A stretch of 64,000 nucleotides of DNA, taken from the NCBI GenBank assembly GCA_017936685.1, contig JAGBFA010000010.1:186001-250000 (forward strand), given 5' to 3'. Every line of letters starts with the position of its first letter. The first letter of the stretch is position 1. Positions 56,828 to 64,000 of the stretch are shown here, in pieces. This DNA is from Alistipes sp. (GTDB taxonomy: Bacteria > Bacteroidota > Bacteroidia > Bacteroidales > Rikenellaceae). The notes below the pieces were generated by a model that worked only from the letters and a program-made list of their open reading frames with translations, searched no databases and was not told where the DNA came from. A program made the position numbers and the translations under genes.

Positions 56828-57445
56828 ATGACAGATATAGACAGAAAGATGCGTTCATACGGATTGCTCAATCTACAAGAACTCGATCACACCATTCGTG
56901 CCGATATACGATATGCCACGTTAGACAACTTCACCGGCAAGATCCTTTATGTCGACAAATTTGGTCTGTATGCAGAGCAAAGACTTGCACGCGCCATTTG
57001 TGCAGCAAATGCCGATCTTTCCACCATGAAACCCGGACATACTATCGTTGTTTTCGATGCCGCCCGCCCTTTGCACATACAGAAACAAATGTTCGACCTC
57101 GTAAAAGGCACTCCCTCTGAGAGATATATCGCCAATCCTTATAACGAGGTTCCCGGAGGCTTTCACAACTACGGTATGGCTGTCGACCTATCGATATGCG
57201 ATCCAGAAGGAAATCTGCTCGACATGGGGACACCCTTTGACTCCTTTTCCGAACTTGCCCATGTAGGCGATGAGCGCAACATGGTGGAGAAAGGACTTCT
57301 TTCTCCCGACGCATATGCCAACCGCATGTTCCTGTACAGTATAATGGGACGACACGGACTGTTGCCATATCCGTTCGAGTGGTGGCACTATCAACTCGAA
57401 CAAAAGGAATCCGACAAGAACCGCCACCCGATACTCGATTTCTAA
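56828..57445 (+). CDS. D-alanyl-D-alanine dipeptidase, VanX type (M15)
   Basis: A 205-residue zinc dipeptidase. The family active site is complete: Arg80 in FDAARPLHIQ, His113 and Asp120 in FHNYGMAVDLS, Glu184 and His187 in PFEWWHYQ. Such enzymes split free D-Ala-D-Ala; in vancomycin-resistant Gram-positives they remove the drug target precursor, elsewhere (DdpX) they recycle peptidoglycan dipeptide. No signal peptide is seen, so it acts in the cytoplasm. No vanH or D-Ala-D-Lac ligase is near, so a resistance role is unlikely. It starts an A+T-richer pair of genes with the unknown two-TM protein 17 nt downstream. Confidence 0.9.
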   Translation: MTDIDRKMRSYGLLNLQELDHTIRADIRYATLDNFTGKILYVDKFGLYAEQRLARAICAANADLSTMKPGHTIVVFDAARPLHIQKQMFDLVKGTPSERYIANPYNEVPGGFHNYGMAVDLSICDPEGNLLDMGTPFDSFSELAHVGDERNMVEKGLLSPDAYANRMFLYSIMGRHGLLPYPFEWWHYQLEQKESDKNRHPILDF

Positions 57446-57462
57446 CGCCCAAATAACCCGCC

Positions 57463-58605
57463 ATGAAAAAAGATAACTATACTTCCGGATTTGTAAGATT
57501 CGTCAGTAAATATCCGCGCCGCATAAAGGTGTCGATGATGTTTATTATTATTGTACTATGCGCATTACTTCTATTTTTTGAATTCGGCAGCGAGGCGAAT
57601 TTCAAGAAAAACGTATATTATGAGATTATAACCGGTATCACGTTCACTACAATCACGGTTTTTATTATCAGCATTTTCAATTGGATAATCGGTACAAAGG
57701 AGATACAGGAAGTGCAACGCGATAACACTCTACAACAGATGATGGATCTACTCAGCGGAAATACCCCAGACAAGAATAGCATCATCAATGAACTCTACTC
57801 GCCGGAAGCCACTTCGCGTATTCTTGAAAATGCTTTATCGCGTCTAAACCGTCGTCTTGCCCAAAGTTACTGCCAAATGGCCTCTTGCAAGGAAGATGTG
57901 ATACGCGAAAATTTTGACTACGACATAAGCATGTTCCAAAATAATAACGGCAGTTTCAGCATGGAACAGAACTTAAAATACAAGCGTTATTTCAGACTTC
58001 CCGAAAAAGCCTCTTCGGAATGTTATCTGCAATGCGGGTTTGCTTTCAGCACCAACGGACTTAACAAATTGTTGGAACAAAACTCATATTTCCTACGCGA
58101 GGAAATTACCGATCCGGCACTTGTCAACCAATTAAAAACAGCCGCAAACAATAACGATGTCGCCATGATAATCGGCATACTGCACCTCAACATAACCACA
58201 ACAATAAACGAAACGGAGTACTATGTGAAAACAGCTGATATACAGCTTGAGCCCATTAAAGACAGGGACGATGAAATTATGGGCATAATATTACGCACAA
58301 AAGTGAACTATACTGATGAAGACGATGGTTTTCGCAGTTATTTCGGGAGGGTTTCATTCGTAATTCCCGCACCGGAGAGGAAACGTTTCTATTGTGTGTT
58401 CACAGATCCAATTATAGGTTCAACTAAATTCAAATTCCGCATAGACCCCAAAATGGTTACAGATATAAATGATGTTGACTATTTGGAAGTCCTTACCCGC
58501 GCAGGTTCGGGCGTAGAACACATGAAACGAATCAGCCAATATACCATGGAGTTCTGTACTTCCGACACAATCCTTCCAAATTCAGCCATTATTGCTTTCT
58601 GGTAA
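57463..58605 (+). CDS. Unknown protein with two N-terminal membrane helices
   Basis: A 380-residue protein not recognised. Two hydrophobic segments (about 25-42 and 54-73, separated by a short EFGSEANFKKNVYYE loop) are followed by a coiled-coil-like helix (KEIQEVQRDNTLQQMMDLLSG) and about 270 residues that look mostly beta, with few charged clusters and FW near the C-terminus. The layout, two helices then a beta-rich cytoplasmic domain, recalls two-TM beta effectors of CBASS-type defence, but it is about twice as long and no nucleotidyltransferase gene is near. It is clearly A+T-richer than valS to the LtaS-like gene. It follows the dipeptidase by 17 nt and is probably co-transcribed with it. 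Confidence 0.65.
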   Translation: MKKDNYTSGFVRFVSKYPRRIKVSMMFIIIVLCALLLFFEFGSEANFKKNVYYEIITGITFTTITVFIISIFNWIIGTKEIQEVQRDNTLQQMMDLLSGNTPDKNSIINELYSPEATSRILENALSRLNRRLAQSYCQMASCKEDVIRENFDYDISMFQNNNGSFSMEQNLKYKRYFRLPEKASSECYLQCGFAFSTNGLNKLLEQNSYFLREEITDPALVNQLKTAANNNDVAMIIGILHLNITTTINETEYYVKTADIQLEPIKDRDDEIMGIILRTKVNYTDEDDGFRSYFGRVSFVIPAPERKRFYCVFTDPIIGSTKFKFRIDPKMVTDINDVDYLEVLTRAGSGVEHMKRISQYTMEFCTSDTILPNSAIIAFW

Positions 58606-58854
58606 ATAATATCTTCGAAAGTAATTAGACTAATACACCCATAGACACGACTTACAACACTACACGAGCGATCTCGAACTCGACAAAAGGCATTGATCTC
58701 TTGGCAAAGGATTTGCGGAGCGGAGAGAGATGATTAGCTATATTTTGAAAGGCAATTATCTCCACCGAGCCATTCCTATCCTTAACGAACCGACAACAAG
58801 TCGGATCTGACATTTCGAGCACAAGCGAGAAATCTGTGCGACGCTGTTTCCACT

Positions 58855-59515
58855 GTCTTGTCATTCTGAGGAGCTGTCGCAGACTGCGACGTGAGAATCT
58901 CTCTTTCGCGCAACAATTCCCCGTCTGACAACCGTGCTCCCGACGGCGAGACTCCCACGTCGCAACTGCGTTGCTCCTCGGAGTGACAGGGTTGGCTGGT
59001 GAGACTCCCACGGTCGGGTATACGCCCTGCATCGGAGTGACAGACGGGTGGTCTTGTCTTCCACAGATGTCTCACAGATGTTCGACATGACAGGGTGGTC
59101 ACATCTTCCACAACCAGATTCTTCGCTTCGCTCAGAATGACATTGTGCGTCCTGTCATTCTGAGGAGCTGTCGCAGACTGCGACGTGAGAATCTCTCTTT
59201 TGCGCAACAATTCCCTGCCTGACAACCGCGCTTCCGAGCGCGAGACTCCCACGTCGCAACTGCGTTGCTCCTCGGAGTGACAAAGTTGGCTGGCGAGACT
59301 TCCCGTCGCCTGCGTTGCTCCTCGGAGTGACAGGGTTGGCTGGTGAGACTCCCACGGTCGGGCATACGCCCTGCATCGGAGTGACAAGTGGGCAGTCTTG
59401 TCGTCCACAACCAGATTCTTGACCTGCGGTCTTCCTCCTTCGCGTCTCGGCATAAGAAAAACATTTCTTCTGCTCTCGACTTGTCGTCGGTTCACTCCGT
59501 TCAGCATGACACGGC
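58855..59515. repeat. Family A hairpin cluster, copy 7, inverted and duplicated
   Basis: The same L, H and M hairpins as elsewhere, but in reverse orientation. A segment of about 210-250 bp (L hairpin, H hairpin with GCAAC/GTTGC, then GACTCCCACGGTCGG) occurs twice, at 58858-59068 and 59152-59410. No family B element accompanies it. With 58606-58854 (nothing recognised) and a short spacer it makes up the 1-kb gap before the fimbrial genes. Confidence 0.85.
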
Positions 59516-59608
59516 GGGTTTGTCGTTCCGAGCGGCAGAGCAAAAAAGTCGCCCGCGGCTGTCAGAAAGACGGCTGCGGGCGGCAAGAGATATACGACAG
59601 GCACTACC

Positions 59609-62600
59609 CTACCTCATATCGCGCACGCAGCGCACGTAATATGAAGCCGTGCCCTTATCCGAATCAAGATCTATCTGTTGCAAATGGGAAGGTTGGGTAA
59701 TCCAAGTCTTGTTCTGAATGGAGTAGCGCGTACAGCACATCAAAGAATTTGCCTCATACGTACCGAGCCACCATGACGACGATGTCGGATAGGGAATATA
59801 GACCGACATCAACGCCATTTCGCGGAAGTTAGGCACGCGATAGCCCTCGGGACATGGCGACTGACCGGCATCTAACAAGGCTTCCAGCTCGGCGAACGAA
59901 TACTTGGTATCGCTGAGCGGGCCGGTCTCGAATGCCAGATAGGTTCGCGCCATCTCGGAAAACTCGTCGGCAACCTCCAACTCCTTTGTGGTGTAGAATC
60001 GCACCGACTTGCGGTTCATATTGCTCAGATCAATACGGTAGACCGACTCTTCAACGGGCGTATCGGTGTTATCGCCAATGCCCGGGCCCGATATCTGGGT
60101 CACCGGATCGAACGGCAGATCGTCGCTCTTCAATGCCTCCTGCGCTGCGGTCTCGCTCTCGGGATCGGCTCCCAGATTGCGCACGCACCTTATCGAATAA
60201 CGGCCGGCTTGATTCCAGCCCTCGGGTTCACGATAGCAGGAAGTGGATAGTCCCTCCTCCGCCCACAGGATCGTTGGCCAATTTGCGTTATTATATTGAT
60301 TAGGGTTGATATTACGTGTGCTGCTGATTATATGGCTGCGCCACGGGTGGAAGCCGTCGGCATCGGTAGGGTCGTTCTCCGTATAGAGATCAGCGAGACT
60401 CTGCGGATATAGAATGGCATCGCCCGACAGACCGGCCTGACCTATATAAAAATTGGTAAGCTGCAATATGGAGGCCATATACCAGCGCAGCTCGCTGGCA
60501 TCGATTACACCGTCGCCGTTGTTGTCGCGATTGCGCGACATGCACGCATATCGGGCAGTAAAGAGCGCGTTATCATCGTCTTTGAGGAAATAGGTATCGT
60601 CCTCCTCGGCATTCTCCTTGGTGAAATCGAGGTAATCCTCCCACTTTTTGCCGGTGAGCCAATTGCCCGACTTATCGACCATCTCCCACAGTCGCACGGA
60701 GTTATACAATCCGTTGCTTCGCGAGTTGTTGTCGTAATCGATATTCTTATAGGCATCTGTATAGGTATTGCCTAAGCAGCCGCCGGAGGTCGTCTCGCGA
60801 GCGTCGTAGAACCACAGTTTGTCGGCCAGCTCGTCGACCGTCTCGCAGCCCCACGCACTCGTTACGGGCGCATCGGAATCGAAGATGGATTGTATCGAAC
60901 GCTGACGTATGGTCACCACGCTCGCCGTAGTCGAGCTGTCGCGGTCGGTACTGAAATGCGTATCGCACAGCAGGTGCATGACGCGGTTGGGCTGGTTGAC
61001 GAATCGCTTCCACAGCTCGGGATCCTTATCGCCGGAGATGGGATTCTCTTCGTAGTAATACTCGTCGACGAAGACCGTCGCCCATATTCTGTAACGCGTT
61101 TTCTGCCCGTCAGAGTAGGCATCGTCGATCTCCGGACGGAAATCATTGCCCACGGTCCACTGCGACGGATCGTCGGGATAATCGCGCTTGCGCTGGTCGA
61201 AGCGCGTCTTCTGATCCTTGATGTAGGCCACGAAATCGACCACGTTCATCGCGTCGGGCGAATAGCTCTGCTGCGCATGGCTGTAAGGCGACGAGGGGTT
61301 ATTGGCGTTGACGGGTTTGTTCACTAAGAAATGAACCCACTCATAGTCGAGTCCGTTGGGCACCTCCACACCGTTTATGATAGTGGGAGTACCCTCGCGG
61401 CCGAACGGGGTCTTGACATACCACGTCACGGTGGAGGGGGTGATAAACGCCTCGTCGAACGAGAAGGCGCGCTGGCCGTAGTGGGCATCGAACGTATAGA
61501 TCGACTCCTTGGCTATATATACGTCGCCCGTGGCGGCAGGCTCCCGCTCCTCCCTCTTTTCGACCTCGGCCTGAATGCTGTCAACACCCTTGATGGTGAT
61601 GTTGTAGACATAACGGGTATTGCGCTCGATGTCGTAGTTGTCGACATCCGAGCCGAAATCGCCGAGGTGGATATAGTATGTCACGGCTGCGTTGAGCTTC
61701 TGCGTGTGCGCCTCAGTCGACACGTTGACGTCCATCAGCACCTCACCCTTGATGACAAGGTAGGTGCCCTCCTCCGGCGCATTGACCCATAGGCCGTCAC
61801 TCTCGTCGTATGCACCCGCGGCATCTTTTATCCGTCGATCGCGGCCGGCGAATGTACCCGCCGCGCCCTTGGCCGCAGGCCGGTTTTCGAGCATGTAGAA
61901 CCCGAAGCCCGACGACTTGGCCGATACGGTCTCGAAGTTGACCTCTTCGGAGTTGAAATATCCGGTCGGCGAATCCGCCGGATTGTCGGCCGTCGCGCCG
62001 GCCTTGTCGCGCTCGCACACGAAACAGCCGCGCGGGAGGTTGATCACCTGCCACGACTCGGGGCGGAACTCCGATATGGTCTGGGTGCGGACGGCATCTT
62101 CGGGCTTGCCGTCGCCATCGGCATCATAGTCGACATCGGTCGACGAAGAGTATCCCTCGGCAACCTTTATATTGACCTCGATACGGGCGTCCAAACGATA
62201 GAGCCACAAAGTGAATCCGGTGGCTCCGTCGGCCATGATCTTATCTTTGGTAATGCTTATGTTCCCACGGCTGCCGCTCATCGGGAAGTAACCGTTGCGC
62301 GAGGTGATAAGCTGGTTGAGCGAAGCCGAAAGAGCTATCATATCGGCCTTGGAGTGAATGTAGTTCAACCTTTCGGGCGATATGTTGACCATGTCGGCAT
62401 CGATGTTGGCGACGATGAATATCTCGCCTCCGGAGGCGATGAGCGGCACACGCGCACGGATACAGCCGTCGGCATCGGCATCGGTCTTATCGGACGGGGT
62501 CTTCACATACCAGCACTCGGTCGCGGCCGACCTAACGGAAGCGGCATCGGAGAGCAGCGATTTATTGTCGAAATAGTGGCCGTAGACACGCTTGCCGTCC

Positions 62601-62824
62601 GAATCGAATATGAACACATAGAGGTTCTGCACACGCGACTCGGCGGTCTGCTCCAACACCGAGCGGGTGCTGATGCTAACCTGATCGTAGTCGCCGCCGC
62701 CGAAATCGAGCGTTACCCACGTCTCGCCCTCACCCTCTACCGCGGGAGTGTACTCGTCGTAACGGGTGCATCGTGCGACCGACAAAGCCGCAATCATCAG
62801 TATGAGTATTGTAATATTCTTCAT
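59609..62824 (-). CDS. Large fimbrial-tip-like lipoprotein (DUF4906-like)
   Basis: A 1071-residue predicted surface lipoprotein; start at 62824 (MKNITILILMIAALSVARC), where Cys19 should be lipidated although Arg before it is unusual. Residues 20-400 follow the Mfa/FimA-like pattern: TWVTLDFGG, RVQNLYVFIFDSDGKRVYGHYFD, GEIFIVANID, LWLYRLDARIEVNIKV. Residues 430-1070 are a large C-terminal region with ASELRWYMASILQLTNFYIGQAGLSG, GYRVPNFREMALMSVYIPY and a final ASYYVRCVRDMR, a layout I associate with DUF4906 tip or accessory fimbrial proteins. It is 11 nt after another fimbrial-type gene, so both belong to one pilus operon. Confidence 0.78.
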   Translation of the reverse strand: MKNITILILMIAALSVARCTRYDEYTPAVEGEGETWVTLDFGGGDYDQVSISTRSVLEQTAESRVQNLYVFIFDSDGKRVYGHYFDNKSLLSDAASVRSAATECWYVKTPSDKTDADADGCIRARVPLIASGGEIFIVANIDADMVNISPERLNYIHSKADMIALSASLNQLITSRNGYFPMSGSRGNISITKDKIMADGATGFTLWLYRLDARIEVNIKVAEGYSSSTDVDYDADGDGKPEDAVRTQTISEFRPESWQVINLPRGCFVCERDKAGATADNPADSPTGYFNSEEVNFETVSAKSSGFGFYMLENRPAAKGAAGTFAGRDRRIKDAAGAYDESDGLWVNAPEEGTYLVIKGEVLMDVNVSTEAHTQKLNAAVTYYIHLGDFGSDVDNYDIERNTRYVYNITIKGVDSIQAEVEKREEREPAATGDVYIAKESIYTFDAHYGQRAFSFDEAFITPSTVTWYVKTPFGREGTPTIINGVEVPNGLDYEWVHFLVNKPVNANNPSSPYSHAQQSYSPDAMNVVDFVAYIKDQKTRFDQRKRDYPDDPSQWTVGNDFRPEIDDAYSDGQKTRYRIWATVFVDEYYYEENPISGDKDPELWKRFVNQPNRVMHLLCDTHFSTDRDSSTTASVVTIRQRSIQSIFDSDAPVTSAWGCETVDELADKLWFYDARETTSGGCLGNTYTDAYKNIDYDNNSRSNGLYNSVRLWEMVDKSGNWLTGKKWEDYLDFTKENAEEDDTYFLKDDDNALFTARYACMSRNRDNNGDGVIDASELRWYMASILQLTNFYIGQAGLSGDAILYPQSLADLYTENDPTDADGFHPWRSHIISSTRNINPNQYNNANWPTILWAEEGLSTSCYREPEGWNQAGRYSIRCVRNLGADPESETAAQEALKSDDLPFDPVTQISGPGIGDNTDTPVEESVYRIDLSNMNRKSVRFYTTKELEVADEFSEMARTYLAFETGPLSDTKYSFAELEALLDAGQSPCPEGYRVPNFREMALMSVYIPYPTSSSWWLGTYEANSLMCCTRYSIQNKTWITQPSHLQQIDLDSDKGTASYYVRCVRDMR

Positions 62825-62835
62825 GACAGATACGA

Positions 62836-64000
62836 TCAATTAAACTCTATGTTACCCTGCTTGTTATCCCACGAGTGCACGGCAAAATCGAAATCGCCCC
62901 GGTCGGGGTTGTACGACACCTCGATGAGAATATTCAGAAAATCGTTGCGCGAGATCTCCGTAACATCACTCACGGCTGCCGTCTGGCTGTCGATGGTCTG
63001 CAAATCGATCGTCTTCGAAGCAGACATGCCTTCCGGCTTCTGCTCGTATGTATACATCGAGAAGTAGGTTGCCGAAGTGGACATCGTCGTTGACGAGGTG
63101 ACATACCTTCGGTTATTCGTGGTCGACCGTAAGGCGAAACCAGACCCCTGCGACACAATGGTAAACGTCTCGGCATCGCTCTGCTGATACGACAGGCCTA
63201 TTGTATAAGTAGTCCACGAACTGCTTACCGTAAGATAATTGCCCGAAGAGAGATTTCGCAGGCGATATCGATTATTGCCATTCGCTTCCAGCACCCATAC
63301 CCCCTTCCAATCTTTTTTTTCGATCTGCGATCTCATTTCATCGGCAGACATGGTAGGGAAATCGATCTTGCCATCAGTCGTTTCGTAGAGCCATGCGTCC
63401 TTGTCGCAGATGGCAATTTGCCGGCCGGCGGCAAGAGAGCTTGCAGGTGAAGAGCCAATGGTGTACTGCTCCACGCCCGGATAACCCAACTCTATCGTAT
63501 AATTGTATTTCTCGTTAGGATAGTTATCCAGACGCGAGGCCGAGATATAGGCATCGAATATGGCCGCCGTCTGTCCCTTCCTGATCTGGTTTTGGCCTGC
63601 TCCGACCTCCGATGCGTATGACGGGTCGTCGTTTTCGATTATATAGTATCTCCCGTTCGTCGGATCCCCTGCGGTCCAGTCGGGGTCGTTGTGCATTTTG
63701 GTCATGTAATATGGGAAAGCGATGACCGACTCGCCGTAAGAGACGACGGGCGCGCCCTGCATAAAATCCAGATCGTCGAATATGTCGGCGGCACCCGGCA
63801 TACGGCAGAAATAGGTCTTGTCCTTTGAGAAGTTCTCACTGAACGACAGTTTGCTGATCGACAACGCCTCCTCGCTGTAATTCTTCACCTCGATTCTCAC
63901 GCGCGCATAGGTTCGATATAACGAAATGGGATCGGTGATGACGTTCTCGCCCGGTTGCAGATCGATATAGGCCAGCGTATAGAGCGGCAGCTCGTCTAAC
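62836..64000 (-). CDS. Fimbrial subunit-like protein, 5' end beyond window
   Basis: The frame is open from the window end to TGA at 62836 (388 codons seen), so the listed GTG at 63900 is only internal. The part before it reads YTLAYIDLQPGENVITDPISLYRTYARVRIEVKNYS, typical of the second domain of Mfa/FimB-like fimbrial subunits. Residues roughly 200-310 of the visible part (KDWKGVWVLEANGNNRYRLRNLSSGNYLTVSSS, GFALRSTTNNRRYVTSS) look like a beta-trefoil, ricin-type carbohydrate-binding insertion. It ends SWDNKQGNIEFN. The likely role is an accessory or adhesive pilus component. It lies directly upstream of the tip-like gene. Confidence 0.7.
   Translation of the reverse strand, partial: LDELPLYTLAYIDLQPGENVITDPISLYRTYARVRIEVKNYSEEALSISKLSFSENFSKDKTYFCRMPGAADIFDDLDFMQGAPVVSYGESVIAFPYYMTKMHNDPDWTAGDPTNGRYYIIENDDPSYASEVGAGQNQIRKGQTAAIFDAYISASRLDNYPNEKYNYTIELGYPGVEQYTIGSSPASSLAAGRQIAICDKDAWLYETTDGKIDFPTMSADEMRSQIEKKDWKGVWVLEANGNNRYRLRNLSSGNYLTVSSSWTTYTIGLSYQQSDAETFTIVSQGSGFALRSTTNNRRYVTSSTTMSTSATYFSMYTYEQKPEGMSASKTIDLQTIDSQTAAVSDVTEISRNDFLNILIEVSYNPDRGDFDFAVHSWDNKQGNIEFN

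Noticed and set aside
56828-57445. Vancomycin resistance gene
   Set aside because: The dipeptidase lacks vanH and D-Ala-D-Lac ligase neighbours and the organism is Gram-negative; peptidoglycan dipeptide use is more likely.
57463-58605. CBASS effector of the two-TM beta type
   Set aside because: No cyclic-oligonucleotide synthase, ubiquitin-like or regulatory CBASS gene within the window, and the protein is about twice the usual length. Kept only as an outline similarity.
58782-59543. Open frame of 253 codons on the minus strand within the repeats
   Set aside because: It is built wholly of family A hairpin units (repeated CHSEEQRSCDVG-type peptides); other clusters give similar frames by chance. 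No start signal or family resemblance.

Overview
The window looks like chromosomal DNA of a fairly G+C-rich Bacteroidales, most like Alistipes/Rikenellaceae. This is inferred from the gene content (fimbrillins, a TonB receptor, an Na+-NQR, GH109 and GH127 lipoproteins, C10 peptidase, Kdo synthesis genes) and from about ten promoters of the Bacteroidota type (TTTG, 19-20 nt, TAnnTTTG) upstream of genes on both strands. No species was identified by search.

Layout. 1-4.8 kb: an A+T-rich Mrr-type restriction gene cut by the window edge, a secreted esterase/metallo-beta-lactamase fusion, rubrerythrin and a ZIP metal transporter. 5.5-14.3 kb: PfkB kinase, pfkA, a PspC protein, two fimbrillin lipoproteins, a TonB-dependent receptor and aroB. 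14.9-20 kb: an accessory cassette of a C10 (streptopain-like) lipoprotein protease, four tandem paralogous lipoproteins of unknown function and a predicted outer-membrane barrel. 20-31 kb: housekeeping (typA, rpiB, cysteine hydrolase, rny, a GH109 lipoprotein, a structured RNA that folds like 6S RNA, zapA and a coiled-coil partner, rimO, a DUF4919-like protein, ftsY). 32-38 kb: the complete nqrABCDEF operon. 38.2-42.6 kb: tatD-like, tcdA, a 2-hydroxyacid dehydrogenase and a GH127-like lipoprotein. 43.1-51.3 kb: rpsU, and the apparent operon lon-kdsB-kdsA-kdsD-ubiD-HhH protein (Kdo supply plus a UbiD decarboxylase). 51.6-58.6 kb: valS, rnhA, an LtaS-like sulfatase-fold enzyme, a VanX-type dipeptidase and an unknown two-TM protein. 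59.6-64 kb: a large fimbrial-tip-like lipoprotein and a second fimbrial subunit cut by the window end.

The most unusual content lies between the genes. Most gaps over about 400 bp are filled by three families of structured repeats. Family A is clusters of short hairpins whose outer flanks are constant while the apical stems differ in sequence but stay self-complementary. Family B is a ~140-nt long hairpin, eight copies at five places, always in one orientation and starting 0-14 nt after the stop codon of a minus-strand gene, with stems that vary in a compensatory way; two copies hold the same 76-nt insert (family C). Family D is a palindromic unit that ends in a perfect Bacteroidota promoter immediately upstream of two unrelated genes. 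These repeats and the C10-protease/lipoprotein cassette are the best candidates for undescribed biology. No tRNA, rRNA, CRISPR array or transposase gene was seen.
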